A DNA stretch of 6,847 bases. Origin: Hydrogenophilales bacterium RIFOXYD1_FULL_62_11. Lineage in GTDB: Bacteria; Pseudomonadota; Gammaproteobacteria; Burkholderiales; Thiobacillaceae. The position numbers and the translations under genes were made by a program. The notes under the pieces were generated by a model, which ran no database searches, had not been told where the DNA came from, and was given only the letters and a program-made list of their open reading frames with translations. The stretch spans positions 18,017-24,863 of the forward strand of contig MGZO01000005.1 of NCBI GenBank assembly GCA_001802655.1, in the 5' to 3' direction. Positions 1 through 6,281 of the stretch are shown in pieces; the stretch's first letter is position 1, and every line of letters starts with the position of its first letter.

Positions 1-475
1 CCATTCCACCGAATTCGATGCGGCCACCACGCATCCAGTCATCGGCCTCATCACCGAGTGGCTGGATCGCGGCGGTCAGATCGAAACGCGCAATGAACAG
101 TCTGATCTGGGCGGCACCATGCGCCTGGGCGGCCAGCCGTGTCTGTTGAAGGAGGGCACACTGGCACGCGAAGTGTATGGCGCGGCCAGCATTACCGAAC
201 GCCACCGCCACCGTTATGAAGTCAACAACACGCTGCTCGCCGAGCTTGAGGCAAAGGGCCTGGTAGTGGCGGGCCGCGCACCGGGCACCGATCTGTGCGA
301 AATGGTTGAGTTGCCGCAGGCTGTACATCCCTGGTTCGTCGGTTGCCAGTTTCATCCTGAATTCACCAGCAACCCGCGTATCGGCCATCCGTTGTTCATC
401 GCGTTTGTTCAGGCCGCGCTGGCGTATCAGGCCACGGTTAAAGCTGCATCCGCGCAGCAACAGGAGCACGCATGA
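1..475 (+). CDS. pyrG: CTP synthase, C-terminal part (5' end outside window)
   Basis: CTP synthase makes CTP from UTP, ATP and glutamine in the cytoplasm, the last step of de novo pyrimidine nucleotide synthesis. The window holds only the last 157 codons, read in frame from base 2 to the TGA at 473-475; the family is usually about 545 residues. What is present is the end of the class I glutamine amidotransferase domain. The conserved blocks 'SDLGGTMRLG', 'ERHRHRYEVNN' and 'HPWFVGCQFHPEFTS' are all visible. The His (codon 353-355) and Glu (codon 359-361) of 'HPEF' are the known partners of the catalytic Cys, which lies upstream of the window. The last ~18 residues (Ala/Gln-rich, ending EHA) are a non-conserved tail. 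The stop overlaps the kdsA start as ATGA, so the two genes are probably translationally coupled. No frameshift is seen. The identification is firm. Confidence 0.97.
   Translation, partial: HSTEFDAATTHPVIGLITEWLDRGGQIETRNEQSDLGGTMRLGGQPCLLKEGTLAREVYGAASITERHRHRYEVNNTLLAELEAKGLVVAGRAPGTDLCEMVELPQAVHPWFVGCQFHPEFTSNPRIGHPLFIAFVQAALAYQATVKAASAQQQEHA
462..466 (+). promoter_or_regulatory. Shine-Dalgarno sequence for kdsA
   Basis: AGGAG lies 5 nt before the kdsA ATG at 472, inside the last codons of pyrG. It supports ATG 472 as the kdsA start and shows that the gene can recruit ribosomes itself as well as by coupling to pyrG termination. Confidence 0.8.
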
Positions 476-1314
476 AACTCTGTCATTTTGAAGCGGGTCT
501 CGATCACCCCTTGTTCCTGATCGCCGGGCCCTGCGTCATTGAATCCGAACAACTGGCGATGGATACGGCTGGCGCGTTGAAGGAAATGTGCGCGGCGCTG
601 AACATCCCCTTCATCTACAAGTCTTCGTTCGACAAGGCCAACCGTTCGTCTACCCAGTCGTTTCGCGGCCTGGGGGTCGAAGAAGGCCTGCGCATCCTGG
701 CCGAAGTCAAAGCCAAAATCGGCGTGCCGGTGCTGACCGACGTGCACGAGGACACGCCGCTGAATGAAGTTGCGGCCGTGGTGGATGTGCTGCAGACGCC
801 GGCGTTTTTGTGCCGCCAGACCAACTTTATCCAGAACGTTGCGCGTACCGGGCTGCCGGTCAACATTAAAAAAGGCCAGTTCCTTGCGCCGTGGGACATG
901 CAGAATGTCGTCGACAAGGCGCGCGAGGTGGGCAACGACCAGATCATGGTATGCGAACGCGGCGTGAGCTTCGGTTACAACACGCTGGTGTCCGACATGC
1001 GCGGGTTGGCGATCATGCGCGCGACGCAATGTCCTGTGGTGTTTGACGCCACGCACTCGGTGCAGCAACCGGGCGGGCAGGGTGCCACCAGCGGCGGGCA
1101 ACGTGAATTCGTGCCGGTTCTGGCACGCGCGGCGGTGGCGGTTGGCGTCGCCGGCGTGTTCGCGGAAACGCATCCGAACCCTGCTTGTGCGCTGTCGGAT
1201 GGCCCCAATGCCTGGCCGCTCGATATGATGAAGGAACTGCTGGAAACGTTGAAGGAAATCGACGTGCTGGTGAAACAGCGCGGATTTATTGAACACAAAC
1301 TGATGGAAATCTGA
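472..1314 (+). CDS. kdsA: 3-deoxy-D-manno-octulosonate-8-phosphate synthase, metal-dependent type
   Basis: KdsA condenses phosphoenolpyruvate with D-arabinose 5-phosphate to give KDO-8-phosphate, the committed step to the KDO sugar of the LPS inner core; it is cytoplasmic. The protein is 280 residues, normal for the family, and forms a single (beta/alpha)8 barrel of the DAHP synthase/KDO8P synthase superfamily. Visible signatures are 'IAGPCVIES' (17-25), 'KSSFDKANRSS' (50-60, substrate binding), 'CRQT' (114-117), 'NIKKGQFLAPWD' (131-142), 'FDATHSVQ' (191-198) and 'ETHPNP' (232-237). Cys21, His195, Glu232 and Asp243 fall at a constant +10 offset from the metal ligands known in the Aquifex enzyme (C11, H185, E222, D233). 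This marks the metal-dependent class rather than the E. coli type, which has Asn at the first position. Start ATG 472 has an AGGAG site and overlaps the pyrG stop. Its neighbour pyrG supplies the CTP later used to activate KDO. Confidence 0.97.
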   Translation: MKLCHFEAGLDHPLFLIAGPCVIESEQLAMDTAGALKEMCAALNIPFIYKSSFDKANRSSTQSFRGLGVEEGLRILAEVKAKIGVPVLTDVHEDTPLNEVAAVVDVLQTPAFLCRQTNFIQNVARTGLPVNIKKGQFLAPWDMQNVVDKAREVGNDQIMVCERGVSFGYNTLVSDMRGLAIMRATQCPVVFDATHSVQQPGGQGATSGGQREFVPVLARAAVAVGVAGVFAETHPNPACALSDGPNAWPLDMMKELLETLKEIDVLVKQRGFIEHKLMEI

Positions 1315-1321
1315 GCGGAGG

Positions 1322-1346
1322 GGTGAGCGAACACCTGTTCGCCATC
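1322..1346 (+). other. Bulged inverted repeat (RNA hairpin) between kdsA and eno
   Basis: GCGAAC (1327-1332) pairs perfectly with GTTCGC (1337-1342) around an ACCT loop. With A1326 bulged, GGTG (1322-1325) can also pair with CATC (1343-1346, one G-U), giving about 10 pairs. It begins 8 nt after the kdsA stop and ends 29 nt before the eno start. The following GTTCTTGTATT is only loosely T-rich, so this is a poor intrinsic terminator. It could be an attenuator, an mRNA-stability or processing element, or chance. GGTG can alternatively pair with CACC (1332-1335), which would exclude the main stem. Confidence 0.5.
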
Positions 1347-1364
1347 GTTCTTGTATTCGAACCT

Positions 1365-1370
1365 AAGGAA
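1365..1370 (+). promoter_or_regulatory. Shine-Dalgarno sequence that fixes the TTG start of eno
   Basis: AAGGAA lies 5 nt before TTG 1376. An in-frame TAA at 1364-1366 closes the frame just upstream, and no in-frame ATG or GTG occurs between it and TTG 1376. The site and the stop together make TTG the only reasonable initiator. Confidence 0.8.
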
Positions 1371-1375
1371 TTAAA

Positions 1376-2659
1376 TTGAGCGCAATTATTGATGTCATCG
1401 CCCGGGAAATTCTCGACTCCCGTGGAAATCCCACTGTTGAGGCCGATGTGCTGCTGGAGTCCGGCGTGCTGGGGCGTGCTGCTGTGCCTTCTGGTGCGTC
1501 GACCGGAAGCCGCGAGGCCATTGAGCTGCGTGACGGCGACAAGTCGCGCTATCTCGGCAAGGGCGTGCTGAACGCTGTCGAGCACGTCAACACCGAAATC
1601 TGTGAAGCCATTATCGGTCTCGACGTGGAAGACCAGGCCTTCATCGACCAGACCATGATTGATCTCGATGGCACCGAGAACAAATCGCGTCTCGGCGCCA
1701 ATGCCATGCTGGCGGTGTCGATGGCGTGTGCGCGCGCTGCTGCCGAGCAGGCAGGCCTGCCGCTCTATCGCTATCTTGGCGGTGCTGCGCCGATGCAATT
1801 GCCGGTGCCGATGATGAACATCATCAACGGTGGCGCGCATGCCAACAACAACATCGACATGCAGGAATTCATGATCATTCCGGTCGGCGCACCGAGCTTT
1901 CGCGAAGCGCTGCGTTACGGAGCCGAAGTGTTCCATGCGCTGAAAAAGCTGCTAGACGATGCCGGCATGGCGACGACCGTGGGCGACGAAGGCGGTTTTG
2001 CACCCAATCTGGAGTCGCACGAAGCGGCACTGAAGCTGATTGTGCAGGCGATTGAAAAAGCCGGTCTGCAGCCCGGCATCGATGTTGCCATCGGTGTCGA
2101 TTGTGCCGCGTCCGAGTTCTACAAGGATGGCCTCTACCATCTTGAGTCCGAAGGCCTGAAACTGACATCGGCGCAGTTCACCGACTATCTGGCCGCCTGG
2201 TGCGACAAATACCCCATCATCAGCATTGAAGATGGTATGGCCGAAGGCGACTGGGACGGCTGGAAGATCCACACCGAGAAACTCGGCACGCGCGTGCAAC
2301 TGGTAGGCGACGATCTGTTTGTCACCAATGCCAAAATTCTCAAAGAAGGCATCGACAAGGGTATCGCCAACTCGATCCTGATCAAGGTCAACCAGATTGG
2401 TACGCTGTCGGAAACCTTCCAGGCCATTGAAATGGCCAAGCAGGCCGGCTACACCTCGGTAATTTCGCACCGCTCGGGTGAAACCGAAGACACGACCATC
2501 GCTGATCTGGCGGTAGCGACCAACGCACGTCAGATCAAGACGGGTTCGCTGTCGCGTTCCGACCGCATGGCCAAATACAATCAGCTGCTGCGTATCGAGG
2601 AAGAACTCGGCGACACGGCAAGCTATCCCGGGCGCGATGCGTTCCGCCAGCGCGGCTAA
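1376..2659 (+). CDS. eno: Enolase (phosphopyruvate hydratase)
   Basis: Enolase interconverts 2-phosphoglycerate and phosphoenolpyruvate in glycolysis and gluconeogenesis, and in many Proteobacteria is also a partner of the RNase E degradosome. The protein has 427 residues, the normal length. The N-terminal capping domain (about 1-130) contains 'EILDSRGNPTVE' (11-22) and 'PSGASTGSREAIELRDGD' (38-55), whose Ser closes over the active site. The C-terminal barrel contains 'GDEGGFAPN' (203-211, catalytic Glu205), Asp242 in 'GVDCAASEFY', Glu285 in 'SIEDGMAE', Asp312 in 'GDDLF' (the three magnesium ligands), catalytic Lys337 within the family signature 'ILIKVNQIGTLSET' (334-347), and 'SHRSGETED' (364-372). 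The start is TTG; no other start fits. The gene follows a 61-nt spacer with a hairpin, and its end overlaps the longer reading of ftsB. PEP, its product, is a substrate of the adjacent KdsA. The identification is firm. Confidence 0.98.
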   Translation: MSAIIDVIAREILDSRGNPTVEADVLLESGVLGRAAVPSGASTGSREAIELRDGDKSRYLGKGVLNAVEHVNTEICEAIIGLDVEDQAFIDQTMIDLDGTENKSRLGANAMLAVSMACARAAAEQAGLPLYRYLGGAAPMQLPVPMMNIINGGAHANNNIDMQEFMIIPVGAPSFREALRYGAEVFHALKKLLDDAGMATTVGDEGGFAPNLESHEAALKLIVQAIEKAGLQPGIDVAIGVDCAASEFYKDGLYHLESEGLKLTSAQFTDYLAAWCDKYPIISIEDGMAEGDWDGWKIHTEKLGTRVQLVGDDLFVTNAKILKEGIDKGIANSILIKVNQIGTLSETFQAIEMAKQAGYTSVISHRSGETEDTTIADLAVATNARQIKTGSLSRSDRMAKYNQLLRIEEELGDTASYPGRDAFRQRG

Positions 2660-2996
2660 TTTCAGCGCGGGTGGTTTTTCCGCGCGCGTACGCAGCCAGG
2701 GTTTGACCTGGCTGCTGGCTGCCGCAATCGTGTTGCTGCAATATCCCTTGTGGCTGGGGGCGGGTGGCTGGTTGAGCGTGCGTGAGCGCGCTCGGGAAAT
2801 TGGCATCCAGCAGGCATTGAATCAGCGTCTGCAAGCACGGAATGACGGCTTGCTGGCTGAGCTTGGTGACCTTAAACAAGGGCGAGACGCCATTGAAGAG
2901 CGTGCCCGTAATGAATTGGGCATGATCGCAGCGGATGAGTGGTTCATCCGTGTGGTGCCGGCCCATTCCGTACAGTCTGGAAAAACGCATGAGTGA
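2637..2996 (+). CDS. ftsB: Cell division protein FtsB
   Basis: FtsB is a small bitopic inner-membrane protein that joins FtsL and FtsQ in the divisome and helps activate septal peptidoglycan synthesis. The 119-residue reading has a short Arg-containing N-terminus, one membrane segment (about 23-40, 'LTWLLAAAIVLLQYPLW'), then a periplasmic coiled coil (about 47-85) and the family hallmark 'EERARNELGMI'. 'ARNDGLLAEL', the 'DLKQG' turn and 'FIRVVP' also match the E. coli protein in order and spacing. The start is uncertain. ATG 2637 overlaps eno by 23 nt and has only a weak GGG upstream. TTG 2703 would give 97 residues and aligns better with the ~103-residue E. coli protein, but its AGGG is only 1 nt away. 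The 3' end overlaps the zipA-type gene by 8 nt (ATGAGTGA), which suggests coupled translation of two division proteins. Confidence 0.93.
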   Translation: MRSASAANFSAGGFSARVRSQGLTWLLAAAIVLLQYPLWLGAGGWLSVRERAREIGIQQALNQRLQARNDGLLAELGDLKQGRDAIEERARNELGMIAADEWFIRVVPAHSVQSGKTHE

Positions 2997-4179
2997 TTTG
3001 CAAATCAGCTTGTTGGTAATCGGTGCGGTCATCGTGGTGCTGGTGCTGGTGTTTAACTGGTTCCAGGAACGTCGCTTTCGCAATCAGGCAGATGCCGCTT
3101 TTCAGGCGCCGGTGGCCGATGTGTTGATGCAGCGCGAGGCAGCTTCGGCGGCACGTGATATGCACAACCGGGTCGAGCCTGCATTCGATGCAGCAGCCAT
3201 GAATGAGCCCGCACAAGCTCATGCGCCGGATATGCGCATCGACGTGGAACCGGCACAGGCTGGCGCGTCACCAGCTGTTGCCTACGATCAGGCCGCGCGA
3301 ACCGTGCGCCCGGCTGTGGCCGTTTCCGGGCAGCCGGTCAGTCCGCCTGCTGTTGCGCCCGCCGCCCCTTACGACGAATTGATCGAATATCGCATTCGCC
3401 TGGGGAGCGATGGCGTGCAGGCCAACGCGCTCGCAAACACTTTCACCACCACCCGCACCCTGGGCAAAGCGGTGCGCTGGATGGGGCTGCCGGTCGGCGC
3501 AGCGCAATGGGAGGAGGTTCAGCCCTGGCGTGATGTGCATTATCAGCAGTTGGTCATCACGATGCAGCTTGCCGACCGCAATGGCGCGGTGCTGGAAGAA
3601 CAACTCACCTCGCTGTGTGAGCTGATGCAGACCATGGCGCAAACCCACGGCCTTCGTGTCGCCTGCGATGACGTGGTCGAGGCGCTCGAGCGTGCGCAGG
3701 CGATCGACCGCTTCTGTGTCGATGTCGATGTGCTGATCGGCTTGAATGTGGTGGCGCGTGGCGAAGGCACGGTGAATCTGACCCGTATTGTTCATGAGGC
3801 CGAAAGCGGTGGCATGGTGCTGGGAATGGATGGTGTGTTTCAGCTGCTCGATAGCCGAAGCGAACAGCTTTATGCCTTGTGCAATCACGATGCCGAACCT
3901 TTCACGAATGAGGTGGTCGAGGGACAAACGTCGCAGGGCGTGACCCTGCAATTCGACGTGCCGCGTGTACCCGATGGCCTTAAGGTGTTTGATGGCATGG
4001 TGGCGTTTGGCCGCAAGCTCGCCAATGAAGTTGGCGGCATTCTGGTGGACGACAACCTGCGTCCCCTGACCGACACCGGCATCGAGAAAATCCGCACCCA
4101 GCTCATGCAGATCTATGAACGCATGGAATCGCGCGGCGTACCATCCGGTTCCCGGCGGGCGCTGCGTCTGTTTTCCTGA
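2989..4179 (+). CDS. zipA: ZipA-type cell division protein with C-terminal FtsZ-binding domain
   Basis: ZipA tethers FtsZ to the inner membrane and helps form the Z ring. The 396-residue protein has the expected order: an N-terminal membrane anchor (about 5-22, 'QISLLVIGAVIVVLVLVF') followed by basic residues, an Ala/Pro-rich linker (about 35-127), and the C-terminal FtsZ-binding domain (about 243-385). The end is diagnostic: 'FDVPRVPDG' (322-330), 'ANEVGGILVDDNLRPLTD' (345-362) and a helix to residue 380. Between linker and FtsZ-binding domain lies an extra stretch (about 128-240) that E. coli ZipA (about 328 residues) lacks; see findings. I chose ATG 2989 because the anchor then starts at once, as in ZipA. 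An earlier ATG at 2935 would add 18 residues inside ftsB. A weak GGA sits 7 nt upstream. The gene overlaps ftsB by 8 nt and ligA by 1 nt; zipA-ligA is also a neighbour pair in E. coli. It is certain as a ZipA_C-family protein; function is inferred from the family. Confidence 0.9.
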   Translation: MSDLQISLLVIGAVIVVLVLVFNWFQERRFRNQADAAFQAPVADVLMQREAASAARDMHNRVEPAFDAAAMNEPAQAHAPDMRIDVEPAQAGASPAVAYDQAARTVRPAVAVSGQPVSPPAVAPAAPYDELIEYRIRLGSDGVQANALANTFTTTRTLGKAVRWMGLPVGAAQWEEVQPWRDVHYQQLVITMQLADRNGAVLEEQLTSLCELMQTMAQTHGLRVACDDVVEALERAQAIDRFCVDVDVLIGLNVVARGEGTVNLTRIVHEAESGGMVLGMDGVFQLLDSRSEQLYALCNHDAEPFTNEVVEGQTSQGVTLQFDVPRVPDGLKVFDGMVAFGRKLANEVGGILVDDNLRPLTDTGIEKIRTQLMQIYERMESRGVPSGSRRALRLFS

Positions 4180-6257
4180 TGGCTTCGCCTGACCTTCTGG
4201 CGCGCGTGACCGCGCTGCGCCAGGAAATTGAACGTCACAACCACGCCTATTACGTACTCGATCAGCCGACGGTTCCGGATGCGGAATACGATCGGCTGTT
4301 TCGCGAATTGCAGGCGCTGGAAGCCGACTCCCCACAACTTTTAACGCCCGATTCGCCGACCCAGCGCGTGGGCGGCAAGCTGCTCGATGGCTTTCCAAAA
4401 GTACGCCATGCCGTGCCGATGCTGTCGATCCGCACCGAAACGGATACCGAAGCGAGTGGCGCGCACTCATTCGATGCGCGGGTGCGCAAAGAGCTGGGCT
4501 TGAGCGAATCTGATCCGGCCGTCGAATATGCCGCCGAATTGAAGTTCGACGGCTTTGCAATCAATCTGCGGTACGAACACGGTTTGCTGGTGCAGGCGGC
4601 TACCCGGGGCGACGGCGAAACCGGCGAGGAAGTGACGCAGAACATCCGTACCGTGCATGCCATTCCCCTGCGGCTGCAACTCGAGTCACCCCCCGCTGTG
4701 CTGGAAGTGCGTGGCGAGGTATTCATGCGCCGCGACGATTTCGAGCGCTATAACGCCAAACAGCGCGAGGCGGGCAAGCCCACGCTGGTGAATCCGCGTA
4801 ACGGTGCGGCAGGCAGCATTCGTCAGCTCGACCCCAGGCTTGCAGCACAACGCCCCCTGTCTTTTTTTGCTTATGGCATGGGTGAAACTCAGGGCTGGCA
4901 TCACGCCCCCGAGACGCATAGCGATACGCTTTCTGCGCTGGAAAACATGGGCGTGCCGGTTTGTGCTGAACGCATCACCGGACCGGGTGCGGCGGCACTG
5001 ATTGCGTTCCACGACGACATCGCCGCACGTCGCGATCAACTGCCGTTCGATATCGACGGTGTGGTGTACAAGGTCAACCGCTTCGACCTGCAGCGCCAAT
5101 TGGGTTTTGTGACACGCGAACCGCGCTGGGCGGTGGCGCACAAATATCCCGCACAGGAAGCGCTCACCACGGTGCTCGGCATCGATGTGCAGGTGGGGCG
5201 TACCGGCAAGCTGACGCCCGTTGCGCGACTGGCACCGGTGTTTGTCGGCGGGGGGACCCTAACCAACGCCACGCTGCACAATCAGGATGAAATCGACCGC
5301 AAGGATGTGCGCGTGGGCGACACCGTGATCGTGCGGCGCGCGGGTGACGTGATTCCGGAAGTCGTCGCGGCCGTGCTGGAGCGGCGGCCGCAGCCCGCGC
5401 CACCGCGTTTCAATATTCTGCAAACCTGCCCGGTCTGTCCGGAATGCGGGTCGCACGTGGCGCGGGTCGAAGGCGAAGCAGCCGCGCGCTGCACCGGCGG
5501 CCTGGTGTGCCCGGCGCAGCGCAAGCAGGCGCTGCTGCATTTTGCCAGCCGCCGCGCGATGGATATCGAGGGGCTGGGCGACAAGCTGGTTGACCAACTG
5601 GTTGATCGCGGTCTGCTCCACACGCCTGCCGATGTGTACAGCCTGAGCCTGGAACCGCTCGCCGGTCTGGAACGCATGGCAGAGAAATCGGCAGCCAATC
5701 TGCTCGCGGCCATCGAAACCAGCAAGGCCACCACGCTGGCGCGCTTTATTTTTGCCCTTGGCATCCGTAACGTCGGGGAGACCACCGCAAAAGATCTGGC
5801 ACGGCATTTCGGTTCACTGGATAAACTGATGGCTGCCAGTGAAGCCGATTTACTGGCCGTGCACGATGTCGGGCCGATCGTGGCGCAATCCATCCTGCAG
5901 TTTTTTGCCGAGCCGCATAACCGTGAGGTGATTGCAACGCTGCGCAGTGCCGGGGTGCATTGGCCGGAATCAACCGGCCTGCAACAATCTGCCGGTATTC
6001 TGGCTGGCAAGACGCTGGTGTTGACGGGCAGCTTGCCGACACTGGCGCGCGACGCGGCGAAGGACCGGATCGAGGCTGCGGGCGGAAAGGTGGCAGGATC
6101 GGTGTCGAAGAAGACGGATTATGTGGTGGCCGGTGCAGAGGCGGGCAGCAAACTGGACAAGGCGCGCGAGCTGGGCGTGGCGATTCTTGACGAGACCGGT
6201 TTGCTGGCCTTGCTCGCCGCGAATGATCCACCCGGGCAACACACATTGAAATTCTAG
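4179..6257 (+). CDS. ligA: NAD-dependent DNA ligase
   Basis: LigA seals nicks in duplex DNA using NAD+, joining Okazaki fragments and completing repair; it is normally essential. The 692-residue protein is slightly longer than the ~670 of E. coli and has every domain. Domain Ia (about 1-75) contains the NMN-binding 'DAEYD' (34-38). The adenylation domain (about 75-322) has the nucleophile Lys122 in 'KFDG', Arg143, Glu180, Lys298 and Lys322. An OB fold follows (about 323-405), then a Cys4 zinc finger (C420, C423, C438, C444, spacing as in E. coli), helix-hairpin-helix repeats (about 447-600) and a C-terminal BRCT domain (about 603-680, 'GKTLVLTGSLP'). Two local oddities are an additional Cys417 before the zinc finger and 'LSIRTETDT' (82-90) where many LigA proteins read 'LSLxNAF'. 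The ATG shares its A with the zipA stop (TGATG) and has no clear Shine-Dalgarno, so reinitiation after zipA is likely. Confidence 0.98.
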   Translation: MASPDLLARVTALRQEIERHNHAYYVLDQPTVPDAEYDRLFRELQALEADSPQLLTPDSPTQRVGGKLLDGFPKVRHAVPMLSIRTETDTEASGAHSFDARVRKELGLSESDPAVEYAAELKFDGFAINLRYEHGLLVQAATRGDGETGEEVTQNIRTVHAIPLRLQLESPPAVLEVRGEVFMRRDDFERYNAKQREAGKPTLVNPRNGAAGSIRQLDPRLAAQRPLSFFAYGMGETQGWHHAPETHSDTLSALENMGVPVCAERITGPGAAALIAFHDDIAARRDQLPFDIDGVVYKVNRFDLQRQLGFVTREPRWAVAHKYPAQEALTTVLGIDVQVGRTGKLTPVARLAPVFVGGGTLTNATLHNQDEIDRKDVRVGDTVIVRRAGDVIPEVVAAVLERRPQPAPPRFNILQTCPVCPECGSHVARVEGEAAARCTGGLVCPAQRKQALLHFASRRAMDIEGLGDKLVDQLVDRGLLHTPADVYSLSLEPLAGLERMAEKSAANLLAAIETSKATTLARFIFALGIRNVGETTAKDLARHFGSLDKLMAASEADLLAVHDVGPIVAQSILQFFAEPHNREVIATLRSAGVHWPESTGLQQSAGILAGKTLVLTGSLPTLARDAAKDRIEAAGGKVAGSVSKKTDYVVAGAEAGSKLDKARELGVAILDETGLLALLAANDPPGQHTLKF

Positions 6258-6270
6258 ATTACAAAACTAC

Positions 6271-6276
6271 AGGGAA
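6271..6276 (+). promoter_or_regulatory. Shine-Dalgarno sequence for galU
   Basis: AGGGAA lies 5 nt before the galU ATG at 6282, within the 24-nt gap after ligA. The gap contains no hairpin or terminator, so galU is probably read from the same transcript with independent ribosome loading. Confidence 0.75.
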
Positions 6277-6281
6277 GAGAC

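Noticed and set aside
868..875. A6-G tract in kdsA as a programmed frameshift site
   Set aside because: The reading frame across it is AAA AAA GGC, not the X XXY YYZ arrangement, and the conserved protein continues in frame.
427..1296. 289-codon open frame on the minus strand across kdsA
   Set aside because: It is fully antisense to a gene with complete family motifs, has Arg/His-rich composition typical of GC-rich shadow frames, and resembles no family I recognise.
1347..1375. Possible sigma-70 promoter for eno (TTGTAT, TTAAAT)
   Set aside because: No correctly spaced -35/-10 pair is present, and the TTAAAT overlaps the start codon region; AT-richness before a start is common.
1952..2806. 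284-codon minus-strand frame over eno and ftsB
   Set aside because: It is a shadow of the strongly conserved enolase frame; no independent coding signal is visible.
2935..2988. Upstream ATG extending the ZipA-type protein by 18 residues
   Set aside because: The extension lies inside ftsB, has no good Shine-Dalgarno and would push the membrane anchor away from the N-terminus, unlike known ZipA.
3268..4560. 430-codon open frame on the minus strand across zipA and the start of ligA
   Set aside because: It is antisense to two clear genes, its composition is Arg/His/Ala-rich and low in recognisable motifs, and it has no ribosome site or plausible fold.
4862..4868. T7 run in ligA as a possible phase-variation or frameshift site
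   Set aside because: The frame continues intact through all ligA domains, and a switch in an essential ligase is unlikely; a run of seven is not exceptional.
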